Shown: positions 8,104 through 16,911, counted from the first letter of the stretch. The stretch: 64,000 nt of DNA from Colwellia sp. TT2012 (GCF_001440345.1 NZ_LJYX01000006.1:372001-436000), one strand, 5' to 3'. Notes: generated from the letters alone by a model not told the origin. Made by a program: numbers and translations.

Positions 8104-8706
8104 GTGATTTTAATAAAAAGCTTAAGGCATATGTTAATTGTTACGCTTACTTCAGTTAGTTTACTTGCCTGTGAAGGTAGTGATGAAATAACTGACGCAG
8201 TCACATCAATCCCTGTGGTTGATACTTTACCTGCGCCTGTGGTTAGCGCAGGCGAAAACGAGTTAGTTATTTTCTATAACCGTTCTGATGATAATTATGA
8301 ACACTGGGTATTACATTTATGGAATGGCGATGGCTGTATTGCTTATGCCGATTTTGCTGATGATGAAGGTACTGTTTGGGATCTAGGCCAGGCAGCAAAT
8401 GGTGAAGATCCAAACTATGGTGCTTATTGGATACTGCCACTAAAAACGGATCATAACGGTTGCGCTAATTTCATCGTCCATAAAGGTGGTGAGAAAGACA
8501 TTGGTGGCGATACTAATAACGTAGTAGATCTAACCGGTGAATACACTATTTGGACATTATCAGGCATTAGTGATTTATTTACCGCCGCTATATTACCTTC
8601 AGGTAATATTTTTATTGAAGGTGCTAGTGCACATTGGCTAACTGCATCGACCGTTTTATTACCGATAGACAATGCCATTCAACACCAAGCCAAGGCGCTA
8701 ATGTAG
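8104..8706 (+). CDS. Lipoprotein with a CBM41-like (pullulanase-associated) starch-binding domain
   Basis: A 200-residue lipoprotein; the lipobox SLLAC puts the lipidated Cys at about residue 23. Residues 50-150 match the N-terminal pullulanase-associated domain (CBM41/PUD): VIFYNRSDDNYEHWVLHLWN, then later GAYWILPL and GCANFIVHKGGEKD. Residues 176-189 (AHWLTASTVLLP) are the start of the next pullulanase domain, after which the chain stops with no catalytic part. GTG at 8104 follows AAAGGA at suitable spacing; ATG at codon 10 is a weaker alternative. The gene shares a promoter region and two dyads with the TonB receptor. A pullulanase lacking exactly this domain lies 2.4 kb downstream under the same dyad. 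Probable role: surface or periplasmic alpha-glucan binding. It may also be a truncated pullulanase gene. Confidence 0.75.
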   Translation: MILIKSLRHMLIVTLTSVSLLACEGSDEITDAVTSIPVVDTLPAPVVSAGENELVIFYNRSDDNYEHWVLHLWNGDGCIAYADFADDEGTVWDLGQAANGEDPNYGAYWILPLKTDHNGCANFIVHKGGEKDIGGDTNNVVDLTGEYTIWTLSGISDLFTAAILPSGNIFIEGASAHWLTASTVLLPIDNAIQHQAKALM

Positions 8707-8813
8707 GCAGCCTGATTATTCAGCAGTGTCAGTAATATGTGTCAGCCATAGCAGTCAAATCAGCTTATCATGCTGGTAAAATAGACCTTGAGCTTGTTTT
8801 GAAGGTTTATGAG

Positions 8814-8848
8814 AAAGGCTTGCTGAGTAGATCAGCAAGCCTTTTTTT
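8814..8848 (+). terminator. Rho-independent terminator
   Basis: AAAGGCTTGCTGA (8814-8826) pairs perfectly with 8832-8844 around GTAGA and runs into seven T residues. It lies 108 bp after the CBM41 gene and before the convergent thioredoxin-like gene. Confidence 0.9.
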
Positions 8849-8893
8849 ATTTTAGCTTTGGACCGGAAATCAGCAGGTAAATTATTACTCTTC

Positions 8894-9829
8894 TTATAGA
8901 TTGGATATTTGTTCAGCTAAAGCTTCAGGCTCGGAAAAGTCAGAAGTTCTTAATATGACTTCACCATCTTTTACAATGACTAAGCTCGGTAATTCTTTCA
9001 CGGCATATTGATGAAACATGCTATTGCTAACATCAATCGCAATGGCATGTTTTACCTGATACTTCTTAGTGTAATTCGCGAGTTCAGCAGGACCTGTCCA
9101 AAGTCTTGAGATGATGCCTTGCCATGCGATATTATCGAATTTCTGGGTCAAATTATTGACTGAGTTTTGTGCCGCTATGCATTGTTGTGATGCGGTTGGG
9201 CGAGAGTCTTTAAAATACCAATCACACCAAGTGGCAGTAAATAAAAACGCCTGTGTTTTATTATTATCAAGTGCTAGCCTCATAGGTTTTGCGGTTTCTG
9301 TAATGGCATTGTCGGCGAGTAAATCAAGTTGTTGCTCACTACTGAGCAGGGCGATTTTGTTATCAAGCACTGAATCGGCTTTGTGGCCAAGGTGAACTAA
9401 GTTCATTTGTTTATCGAACAATAAGTGATACGGAGTCCCTAGTAACCTAAATGCTTGCGCTAAGTCGCCACTACTATCGATAGCCATAGGCATTGATAAG
9501 TTAAACTCTTGCTGCACTTTCAGCACTGCAGCTAAATTATCATTGATACCTAGATTAATGGCGATGACCGCTAATTTGTCACTATGTTGTTGGCTAATTT
9601 GTTCAAAGTGGGGCATTTGCTCAATACAGGGTTTGCACCATGTTGCCCAAAATTTTAAATAGACCGGTTTTTTACCTTGATATTGCTCTAAGGTAACCAC
9701 TTTTCCCGTGGTTAGGGTCATTGGCATGGTTAACAACTGCTTTGATAAGTTGCTAGCTTGCACCCAGAAAACTGGACTGATAAATAATGTCAGAGTGATG
9801 GATAATAACAATCGTTTTAACATGAACAT
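8894..9829 (-). CDS. Exported double-thioredoxin protein (TlpA-like plus second Cys domain)
   Basis: A 311-residue periplasmic protein with an N-terminal signal peptide (LLLSITLTLFISPVFWVQA). The first domain, about residues 30-165, is a TlpA/ResA-like thioredoxin fold with active site WATWCKPC and the following VIAINLGI...FRLLGTPYHLLF with its cis-Pro. The second domain, about residues 185-311, begins LFTATWCDWYFKDSRP and has a second Cys after SQQ, so its two Cys are spaced C-X14-C instead of CXXC; it ends KELPSLVIVKDGEVIL, again thioredoxin-like. The tandem suggests a relay in which one domain reduces the other or a client. It lies between the two alpha-glucan genes but faces the other way, and no shared operator is seen. 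The client is unknown. Confidence 0.75.
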   Translation of the reverse strand: MFMLKRLLLSITLTLFISPVFWVQASNLSKQLLTMPMTLTTGKVVTLEQYQGKKPVYLKFWATWCKPCIEQMPHFEQISQQHSDKLAVIAINLGINDNLAAVLKVQQEFNLSMPMAIDSSGDLAQAFRLLGTPYHLLFDKQMNLVHLGHKADSVLDNKIALLSSEQQLDLLADNAITETAKPMRLALDNNKTQAFLFTATWCDWYFKDSRPTASQQCIAAQNSVNNLTQKFDNIAWQGIISRLWTGPAELANYTKKYQVKHAIAIDVSNSMFHQYAVKELPSLVIVKDGEVILRTSDFSEPEALAEQISNL

Positions 9830-10042
9830 AGGGATTCCGTTAGTTATTAGGTGAAGGTAATTAACTTAAAGGTAATTAGTTGAAATTTTATAAACTTTGC
9901 TGGCTCGTGTTTTCAATTAAAGCTAGTTTACGTCAAATTATTATTATCAGAAGTGCCGATAATGAATTATATTAGTGAATATAATTCATCAATACCATTC
10001 GTTGATTTCATTCACTCATTTCATTCATTGAGGAAGAGCATT

Positions 10043-11014
10043 ATGGATAAATTTAAAGCCATTGCCTTGTTTATGTCGACTATCGAGACTGGCAGCTTTG
10101 CTGCAACAGCCAAAAAACACTCGACAGATCCATCCACGGTAAGTAAGGCTATTAAAAGGTTAGAAGATCAGCTCGGCTTGCAATTGCTCTATCGCTCTAC
10201 TCGGCAATTAAGTTTGACCTCAGCAGGGCAGAAGTATGCAGATACTGTTGGCTCTCTCTATCAACAATTAGAGTTGTGTGAGCAAGAATTAAAATCAGAC
10301 AATAATAGTTACAGTGGCGCGTTGAAAATTAATTTACCGGTATCGTATGGACGTATGTATATGCTGCCAATGTTGATCCAATTCAAAAAATCCTATCCTA
10401 AAATCCAGTTAGATGTAAGTTTCAATGATGAATATGTTGATATGATTAGTGATGCGGTCGATGTTTCTATCCGCAGTGGTACCTTAAACGATAGCCGTTT
10501 GGTAGCTCAAAAACTTTCACCCATGCCTTTTGTCCTGTGTATCAGTAATGAGGGGGTCAGTAGTAAGGGCGTAGGTAATAAGTTAGTAACCAGCAGCGAG
10601 ATTGATATTTCGAATAAAGGACTCTCTGCTTTACCTTGGGTGTTATTTCGCTTCCAACAAACAGGTAGGACAATGCCGATAAATTTCTGCTATCAAGGTT
10701 GCCATATTAATGTTGAACCGAAAAACGTCACCATTGTTGATGATGGTGAAGCAATGGCCCAAATGTGCGCTGAAGGTTTGGGCCTTAGTCTTATGCCTCA
10801 TTTTACCGCTAAGGCCTTAGTCGTTGCTGGCAAGATGAGGGTGGTGGCAGAACTTGATGAATTTGCCAATTCAGGGGTATTTATTGTATATCCAAAAAGA
10901 AAATATCTGCCCAAGCGCACGCAACTATTTATCGAATTTGTTAAAGCTTACCTTAAAGAAATAGGCGAGTTGCCATCCAAAACTTGGCTTGATAGCCCAC
11001 TAAAACCGAGTTAA
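10043..11014 (+). CDS. LysR-family transcriptional regulator
   Basis: A 323-residue regulator. The N-terminal winged HTH is clear (FKAIALFMSTIETGSFAATA, then STVSKAIKRLEDQLGLQLLY and RSTRQLSLTSAG), and a periplasmic-binding-like effector domain follows from about residue 90. It falls in the CrgA/DhcR-like group by its N-terminus. ATG at 10043 was chosen because GAGGAAG lies just upstream; the open frame extends to 9953 but that part lacks a good ribosome-binding site. The regulator ends 27 bp before the operator dyad of the pullulanase gene. The shared dyad is of LacI type, so this LysR protein is probably not the regulator bound to it. The effector is unknown. Confidence 0.88.
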   Translation: MDKFKAIALFMSTIETGSFAATAKKHSTDPSTVSKAIKRLEDQLGLQLLYRSTRQLSLTSAGQKYADTVGSLYQQLELCEQELKSDNNSYSGALKINLPVSYGRMYMLPMLIQFKKSYPKIQLDVSFNDEYVDMISDAVDVSIRSGTLNDSRLVAQKLSPMPFVLCISNEGVSSKGVGNKLVTSSEIDISNKGLSALPWVLFRFQQTGRTMPINFCYQGCHINVEPKNVTIVDDGEAMAQMCAEGLGLSLMPHFTAKALVVAGKMRVVAELDEFANSGVFIVYPKRKYLPKRTQLFIEFVKAYLKEIGELPSKTWLDSPLKPS

Positions 11015-11040
11015 CAGTGTAGAGTATCATGGAGTAAATA

Positions 11041-11056
11041 TTGAATACGTATGCAA
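11041..11056. promoter_or_regulatory. LacI-type operator, copy 3 (TTGAATACGTATGCAA)
   Basis: Identical to the dyad at 8019 and located 77 bp before the pullulanase start codon. It links the pullulanase to the receptor/CBM41 promoter as one regulon. Confidence 0.78.
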
Positions 11057-11132
11057 TTAAGCAAAATCAGTATTTATATAATGGCTGAACGAGTAAGTTA
11101 ATATCCATAACAATATTACCGACTCGTTTATT

Positions 11133-14027
11133 ATGAAAATGTCTTTTTTTTCTCGCTCTCACTCAAGCCTTAGCCGGGCAATTTATGCTGTACTCTCAAC
11201 AACTATGTTGGTTAGTGCATGTGGTGAAACAGGTAAACCTAGCCAACTAAGCCAACCAATAATTAATACTGTCAATAAGGTCACTGCTGTTGCAGCAAGC
11301 TTGTTTAAAGCAAGTGACTTGGCTAATTTACCGAGTGATAGCTCTGCTCATTGGTTAACCAGCCAATTATTGGTACTGCCAAAATCACGGAACAACTATC
11401 AATACCAGTTACTGAGTAAAAAATCAGCTGGTTTTAATGCCATTGATTTATTAGCGGTTAGTTTCCCAGATAAATTAGCAAAAAAGTTTCCACATTTAGC
11501 TGATTTTCAAGCGTATAAAGTGCAATTAACGCCAGAGCAAAGTAAGCGCTGGTTAAAACAACAACTCATGGTGGTGACGATTGAAGCCGGTCTTGGTCTA
11601 AGTAAACAAGCAAAAAAAATTGCTTACGTGCAAACCGGGGGCGTAATTGATGCACTCTATACTCAGGGCGAGAATGATGCCGATGAAGTGACTGATTTAG
11701 GCGCAACCATTATTAATAATCGACAAGGTGAGGGCGTTAGCACTGTTGTTCGTAGAGCTGTTAGCTTTAAGTTATGGGCACCAACAGCACAATCGGTTTC
11801 GGTGCAGCTTTTTGATGACAACTTACAAGCGCTTTCAGGCGGCAAACTTGCAATGCTAGAAGATAGCAATACCGGTGTTTGGCAGGTAATATCCGATAAC
11901 CAAGCGAGTTATGCTTATTATAAATATCAGCTCAGCGTTTATCACCCAGTATCAAAAAAAGTAGAATCCTTATCGGTTACCGACCCTTATTCTTTAAGTT
12001 TATCTGTTAATAGTGAGTACTCACAGGTCGTAGATTTGAATGATGCAATCACTCAACCAGAAAACTGGCTGAATCAGTCAATACCGACGGTGAAAAATGT
12101 CGAAGATAATGTCTTTTATGAAACACATATTCGAGATTTTAGTGCCAATGAACAACGGCTAAGCAACCCTAAGTTTAAGGGTAAATATAAAGCCTTTAGT
12201 GAGACTAACTCTAATGGCGTGCAACATTTAAAAACACTGCAAGCGGCAGGCTTAAATAACATTCATTTATTACCTACCTTTGATATGGCTACCGTTAATG
12301 AAGATGCCAGTAAACATCTTGATATAGATGATAACCTGGGCAAAGTTTGCGCTATTACAGTCAATATCAGTATCTGTCAGCAAGCTTACAATGCTGAGCA
12401 AAGTATTAAATCACTATTACAGAGTTATGCCGTCGCAGGCGAGCAAGCGCAGCAGTTAGTTAGCGAGTTACGCCAAGTTGATAACTACAACTGGGGTTAT
12501 GATCCTTTTCATTACACTGTGCCAGAGGGCAGTTATGCCGTTAATGCCCAAGGTGTTGCACGCTTAGTCGAATTTAGAGAGATGATTCAAAGCCTGCATG
12601 GTTTGGGATTTCGGGTGATTATGGATGTAGTGTATAACCACACCCATCAAGCTGGCTTAGCAACCAATGCTGTATTAGATAAAATAGTACCTCATTATTA
12701 CCACAGATTAGACCCGATAACAGGCGCCATCGAGCAATCGACATGTTGTGATAATACCGCGACAGAGCGGGTGATGATGGCAAAACTAATGACCGACTCA
12801 TTAGTGGTTTGGGCACGTGATTATAAAATTGATGGTTTTCGTTTTGATTTAATGGGCCATCAACCCAAGAATGTTATGTTGGCAGCAAGAGCCGCTGTGC
12901 GCCAAGTCGACAGTGATACTTACTTTTACGGTGAAGGTTGGAATTTTGGTGAAGTGGCTAATAATAAACAGTTTATTCAAGCCAGCCAGTTAGAGCTAGG
13001 TGGCAGCGAAATAGGGACTTTTTCTGACCGATTACGTGATGCCGTGCGTGGCGGCGGTAACAATACTCGCGATTCTCAAGGCATTGGCAATGGCTTATTA
13101 ACTTTTCCCAATGAAAAACAACATAAAGAAAAAAATCGTCGCGCTTATGTGTTAAGAATGGACCAACTACGCATCGGTTTAGCCGGTAATTTAGTGAATT
13201 TCCCTTTAAAAGTTATTAATGGTAAAAAAGTATTAGGCAAAGATATTCCTTATGGTGATCAGCCCACGGGTTATGCGCTAGACCCCGCTGATACCATTAA
13301 CTATGTTTCTAAGCATGACAACCAAACCTTATGGGATAACAGTCAATATCGTCTAGCTTTTGAAGTTTCTACTGATGACAGGGTTAGAATGCACTTGCAA
13401 AGTTTAGCGTTCACCTTATTCGCCCAAGGTATTCCTTTCATTCACATGGGCTCAGAGTTTATGCGCTCTAAGTCTTTCCTTCGAGACAGTTATGACTATG
13501 GTGACTGGTTCAATCGTGTCGACTTTTCTAAGCAAGATAACTTTTATAATATCGGTTTACCACCAGCAGAGAAAGATAAAGCTAACTGGCCGTTAATAAA
13601 GCAAGTTCTTGCCGGTCATCAGGGGCGAGATCAGGTTAATGCTAAGCATATTGAGTTTAGCAGTGATATATTTATCGAAATGCTAACACTGCGGATGAGT
13701 TCGCCCTTATTTAGACTAACAAGCAGTGCCGCGATTATTGATAAAGTGACTTTTCTCAATACGGATAACGAGCAGCTAGGTTTATTGGTGATGAAAATTG
13801 ATGATAGTCAGGGCGAATCTGTTGATGACAAGGTATCTAGCATGATGGTTATTTTTAATACCAGTGATAAAAGACAAACTTTCGCCTATGGCAGCACTCA
13901 GGGGTATCAATTACACCCAATACAAAAAAATGGTGTTGATGAAGTGGTTAAGCAAAGTAAAGTAACGGCAACAGGCTTTACTGTGCCAGCACTGAGCAGT
14001 GTGGTATTTGTCAAACTGAGAGGTTAG
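11133..14027 (+). CDS. pulA: Lipoprotein pullulanase, GH13 (alpha-1,6-glucan debranching), without CBM41
   Basis: A 964-residue lipoprotein; LVSAC places the lipidated Cys at residue 30. After a linker the pullulanase inter-domain motif AHWLTSQLLVLP begins at residue 72. A CBM48-like domain follows from about residue 208 (VSFKLWAPTAQSVSVQLF), then the GH13 barrel. The family regions are intact: NWGYDPFHYTVPEGSY, VIMDVVYNHTHQ, DGFRFDLMGHQP with nucleophile D572, FYGEGWNF with acid/base E601, and YVSKHDNQTLWDN with D729. YNWGYDP is diagnostic for pullulanases. It hydrolyses alpha-1,6 links in pullulan or amylopectin fragments at the cell surface or in the periplasm. Full pullulanases normally begin with CBM41; here that domain is encoded separately at 8104. 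The 16-bp dyad upstream suggests sugar-responsive control. Confidence 0.9.
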   Translation: MKMSFFSRSHSSLSRAIYAVLSTTMLVSACGETGKPSQLSQPIINTVNKVTAVAASLFKASDLANLPSDSSAHWLTSQLLVLPKSRNNYQYQLLSKKSAGFNAIDLLAVSFPDKLAKKFPHLADFQAYKVQLTPEQSKRWLKQQLMVVTIEAGLGLSKQAKKIAYVQTGGVIDALYTQGENDADEVTDLGATIINNRQGEGVSTVVRRAVSFKLWAPTAQSVSVQLFDDNLQALSGGKLAMLEDSNTGVWQVISDNQASYAYYKYQLSVYHPVSKKVESLSVTDPYSLSLSVNSEYSQVVDLNDAITQPENWLNQSIPTVKNVEDNVFYETHIRDFSANEQRLSNPKFKGKYKAFSETNSNGVQHLKTLQAAGLNNIHLLPTFDMATVNEDASKHLDIDDNLGKVCAITVNISICQQAYNAEQSIKSLLQSYAVAGEQAQQLVSELRQVDNYNWGYDPFHYTVPEGSYAVNAQGVARLVEFREMIQSLHGLGFRVIMDVVYNHTHQAGLATNAVLDKIVPHYYHRLDPITGAIEQSTCCDNTATERVMMAKLMTDSLVVWARDYKIDGFRFDLMGHQPKNVMLAARAAVRQVDSDTYFYGEGWNFGEVANNKQFIQASQLELGGSEIGTFSDRLRDAVRGGGNNTRDSQGIGNGLLTFPNEKQHKEKNRRAYVLRMDQLRIGLAGNLVNFPLKVINGKKVLGKDIPYGDQPTGYALDPADTINYVSKHDNQTLWDNSQYRLAFEVSTDDRVRMHLQSLAFTLFAQGIPFIHMGSEFMRSKSFLRDSYDYGDWFNRVDFSKQDNFYNIGLPPAEKDKANWPLIKQVLAGHQGRDQVNAKHIEFSSDIFIEMLTLRMSSPLFRLTSSAAIIDKVTFLNTDNEQLGLLVMKIDDSQGESVDDKVSSMMVIFNTSDKRQTFAYGSTQGYQLHPIQKNGVDEVVKQSKVTATGFTVPALSSVVFVKLRG

Positions 14028-14072
14028 TTAAGCTTTATTAATTAATCGAGTTTCATAACGCTTTAGGCAAAA

Positions 14073-14119
14073 AAAGGTCCTGTTGAGCAATTATTAATAA
14101 TTGGCTCAACAGGACCTTT
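14073..14119. terminator. Bidirectional terminator
   Basis: AAAGGTCCTGTTGAGC (14073-14088) pairs with 14104-14119 around an AT-rich, self-complementary centre. A-rich and T-rich flanks serve both the pullulanase gene and the convergent acyltransferase gene. Confidence 0.88.
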
Positions 14120-14160
14120 AATCTTTTTAAACCATTAGCGTTTACTCGCGTAAATGGTAT

Positions 14161-15033
14161 TTATACACTCGGTGATAAATGTAGAAAACAGCCACGACCG
14201 GCGAAGGTCAGTTGATAGTGAGGCTCAATATTTTTATCTGTGCGCAGGGTTTTTTCTAACAAGCCTTTTTCAACTAAAAAATCTAACATGTTAGTTGATA
14301 GCTCACCCAATTTTGCTTTTGCGGTAATCTCAACTTTAGTGGCGACACCTTTAAATGAGTACAGCGCTTTTATTATTTTGGCTTCAACTTCAGAAATTTT
14401 TGGCATGCTACCTGTGTATGGAGGGTATTGATTTATAGGGAACTTACCTTGAACACTTTCGTAAGACGCTTGTATGGCTTTAATATCATTGTCTTTATTA
14501 TCTGTTAATTTAAATGTATGAAAAACGCCAGTCTCTTTACTTAAGTAATCTACTTTCGCTAAAAATATCGGTAAATCACAACCTTGGGCAACATGATAAA
14601 AGCCACTTCTCCATTTAGGTACTAGGCCGCGTGTTCCTTCTGGAGTGAATAAGAAAAACACTCGATTTAATTTTTGGCTATTGATAAAGCTTTTTATTTG
14701 TTCAACTTGGCCAACGCCTTTTGCGGAACGATCAATAGGGATGGCACCAAGGTACATCATCCAAGTGCCCAATACGGGTATTCGACATAAGGTATCTTTT
14801 ACCGAAAAGTAAATTTTCACATCTTGTAAAATAGCGGCACCTAAGGCGTAAAAGAAATCCCAGTTTGAAGTATGAGGAGCCGCAATGGCTACACCAGCAC
14901 CTTCAGGCGCTGTTTTACAAAGTTTCCAACCAGCGAGTTTAAACCAAAGAGTAAACATAAATTTTAAGAAGTATTTAATGAAAATACCGTCGAAGATGGT
15001 TTTTTCTCGAATGGTGAGTGCTTTTTTAGCCAT
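14161..15033 (-). CDS. PlsC-like lysophospholipid acyltransferase with a C-terminal winged-helix-like extension
   Basis: A 290-residue protein with the acyltransferase motifs of the PlsC/LPLAT superfamily: HTSNWD (H54-X4-D59) as the catalytic pair, a GAIPIDRSA motif near residue 93 and FTPEGTRG near residue 130. It should acylate a lysophospholipid or glycerol-3-phosphate derivative at the inner membrane; a hydrophobic N-terminal segment (FMFTLWFKLAGW) could insert in the membrane. From about residue 215 the sequence leaves the family pattern. ISEVEAKIIKALYSF, then TKVEITAKAKLGELSTNMLD and FLVEKGLLEKTLR, resembles a winged-helix domain. Such a tail is not standard for PlsC (about 240-250 aa). 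It is a single gene with its own upstream region. The substrate is not predictable. Confidence 0.75.
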   Translation of the reverse strand: MAKKALTIREKTIFDGIFIKYFLKFMFTLWFKLAGWKLCKTAPEGAGVAIAAPHTSNWDFFYALGAAILQDVKIYFSVKDTLCRIPVLGTWMMYLGAIPIDRSAKGVGQVEQIKSFINSQKLNRVFFLFTPEGTRGLVPKWRSGFYHVAQGCDLPIFLAKVDYLSKETGVFHTFKLTDNKDNDIKAIQASYESVQGKFPINQYPPYTGSMPKISEVEAKIIKALYSFKGVATKVEITAKAKLGELSTNMLDFLVEKGLLEKTLRTDKNIEPHYQLTFAGRGCFLHLSPSV

Positions 15034-15343
15034 GGTAAAGTCAATTCAAAGTTACAACTAAGATAGCTGCTATTGTAGCAGGTAAGTTGCAAAAAATATT
15101 GATGTAGCTAGCTATTTAATCAGCTTAGTCTTGGTGGTAAACACTCAAAGTGAACGTTTGTTTGAAATAGGGCTTGCTTCTTGAGCTAGCTAGTATATTT
15201 TTATCAATAAAAACGGGTTGTTAGTTTGTTTTTTTGCATAGAAAAAACTTATAGAGGGCTAGCAAGGTGTTTGAAATAAATAAACTGGGCTCATAGATAA
15301 GCTGCTTTATTTAAAAGGATTGACTTAAGGATTCCCTGTATCG

Positions 15344-15363
15344 GCATTATCCTAGGATAATGC
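15344..15363. repeat. Perfect 20-bp palindrome centred on CCTAGG
   Basis: GCATTATCCTAGGATAATGC is self-complementary without mismatches. It could be a protein-binding dyad or part of a small element. Nothing else in the window carries the same sequence as far as I can see. Confidence 0.55.
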
Positions 15364-15465
15364 ACTGTTTTCGTCTTAATAAACTGAACGAGGGGTAGCT
15401 TGCTACCATGAGTTATTTGAACTCGACGATATCTTGTTATCTTACCTAGTAGAGTGGAGGCTATT

Positions 15466-15528
15466 TATATACCCGTTACCATTCAAAGTGCCTCTGAAAC
15501 ATGCATCTTGAATTGTAACGGGTATATA
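15466..15528. repeat. Long imperfect inverted repeat, REP/MITE-like
   Basis: TATATACCCGTTAC (15466-15479) pairs exactly with 15515-15528, and ATTCAA (15481-15486) with TTGAAT (15508-15513), leaving a 21-base centre. The 63-bp unit resembles repeated intergenic palindromes of Colwellia-like genomes from memory, but only one copy is visible here. It has no T tract, so a terminator role is unlikely. Confidence 0.55.
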
Positions 15529-15897
15529 CAACCATTATCTTCAATCATGCCTTGCCTAAAAACGTTTTTAATTTCAGTTCAATCCTGAATTTTGAAGGGG
15601 TTTTGGTATATATTAAAAATTCTGTTGTCTTTTTCTTGCCCACACTGAACTACAAAACAGATTGATTTAAATAGATATTTCTTTATAAATTACTACTTAA
15701 AAGTTAGCTGAGCAATAGTCAATAAGGACTAACACATTGTGTTTCCGATTATTTTTTAGGCTGTTCTTTAGGTGGTTACTAGCGCGTAATACGAGAAGTT
15801 AGTATATTCACTAGAAGAGTCACTTGTATTTATATACAATCAACCTTTCCATGCATTTCGCATCCCAGTATCTACTAAACGTATCAATGATAACATT

Positions 15898-16911
15898 ATG
15901 GCTGCAATTTTAAATCTTAGTAGTAAAAACAAAGCGTTAAGTTACTTAAATGCCTGTCATTGTTTTGGCCGTTCGCCGACTAATGTTGATACTGTTATCA
16001 ATGCTCAGGAAGTATCTCGCATACATGCGGTAGTTGATTGGACCCATGGTCAATGGCTTATTCGTGATATCAGTAATAATGGGACCTGGGTAAATAACCA
16101 AAAATTAGTCAAAGATAGCCCGCATAAACTTAAGGTTGGTGACAAGATCTTTTTTGCTGCAAGTGATAGCCACGGCTTTGCCATACAAGACTTGAGTCCT
16201 CCGCAAAACATGTTACTGCCTATTGAACAACATGGTGAGCACGCCACTGAATCACCCATTATTTTATCCGATGGCAATTTACTGCCCTCAGACGAAAACC
16301 CTGAGATTGCTTTGTTTTATGTGCCGAGTAAAGACCAGTGGTATAAAGAATTCTTGGTTGATACCGACGGCAGTGCCTATCCTGTGGTGAATTCTGATTT
16401 ACTCTTTTTTGCTAATCAAAAGTGGCAGTTAAAATTAATTCCCTTAACTGAAAATACCGTGTTAATGGCTAAACCTAAATTATTAGCTCATCAGATAAAA
16501 TATCGTTTTAATTTAAGTCAAGATGAAGAAAATACCGAATTGACGGTAACGACTGATGATGAAAAATTCTCTTTAGCTATTAAAGCACATCATTATTTAA
16601 CTTTGAGTTTGGCTAGACATCGTGATGAAGACGCTAAAAATGGTATTGATGAAGATAATCAAGGTTGGCGCTTGCCAGAAATCTTGACCAAAGAGCTAGG
16701 CTGTGATATTACCCTTTTTAATACCCATGTTTGTCGCGCGAAACAACAATTTAGAGACATGCTTGAGGGTGCTTGTGACGGTGATGAATTAATTGAACGT
16801 AAAGGGAAAAAAATACGTTTCGCTGGTGTTTTCTACCGTATTTACAAAGGCAATGAGCTGATTGTGAATCGCGGACAAGATAAGATTTCTCTTACGGTAT
16901 TACATGGATAA
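15898..16911 (+). CDS. FHA-domain protein with a C-terminal winged-helix-like region
   Basis: A 337-residue cytoplasmic protein. Residues 20-100 form a forkhead-associated domain: FGRSPTNVD, VSRIHAVVDW and ISNNGTWVNNQKL are the phosphothreonine-binding GRS, SRxH and NGTxxN motifs. The middle (110-200) is unassigned. The last 120 residues (HHYLTLSLARHR, then GWRLPEILTKELG and HVCRAKQQFRDML) look like a winged-helix output domain, though it contains little basic recognition sequence. The stop overlaps the start of the kinase gene by eight bases, so the two are translationally coupled. The FHA domain is expected to bind threonines phosphorylated by that kinase. No secretion-system genes are nearby. 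Function: likely phospho-dependent partner or regulator; targets unknown. Confidence 0.8.
   Translation: MAAILNLSSKNKALSYLNACHCFGRSPTNVDTVINAQEVSRIHAVVDWTHGQWLIRDISNNGTWVNNQKLVKDSPHKLKVGDKIFFAASDSHGFAIQDLSPPQNMLLPIEQHGEHATESPIILSDGNLLPSDENPEIALFYVPSKDQWYKEFLVDTDGSAYPVVNSDLLFFANQKWQLKLIPLTENTVLMAKPKLLAHQIKYRFNLSQDEENTELTVTTDDEKFSLAIKAHHYLTLSLARHRDEDAKNGIDEDNQGWRLPEILTKELGCDITLFNTHVCRAKQQFRDMLEGACDGDELIERKGKKIRFAGVFYRIYKGNELIVNRGQDKISLTVLHG

Larger units (their letters stand above)
15034..15897. other. Long non-coding stretch with palindromes
   Basis: About 860 bp between the divergent acyltransferase and FHA genes with no convincing coding frame. It holds a perfect 20-bp palindrome (15344-15363), a short GGTAGC/GCTACC hairpin near 15395 and a long inverted repeat (15466-15528). 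The base composition is AT-rich. The promoter of the FHA-kinase pair is expected near the right end. Confidence 0.5.

Noticed and set aside
9953..10042. Longer N-terminus for the LysR regulator
   Set aside because: LysR proteins begin almost directly at the HTH; ATG 10043 has GAGGAAG just upstream, while the extra residues match nothing in the family.
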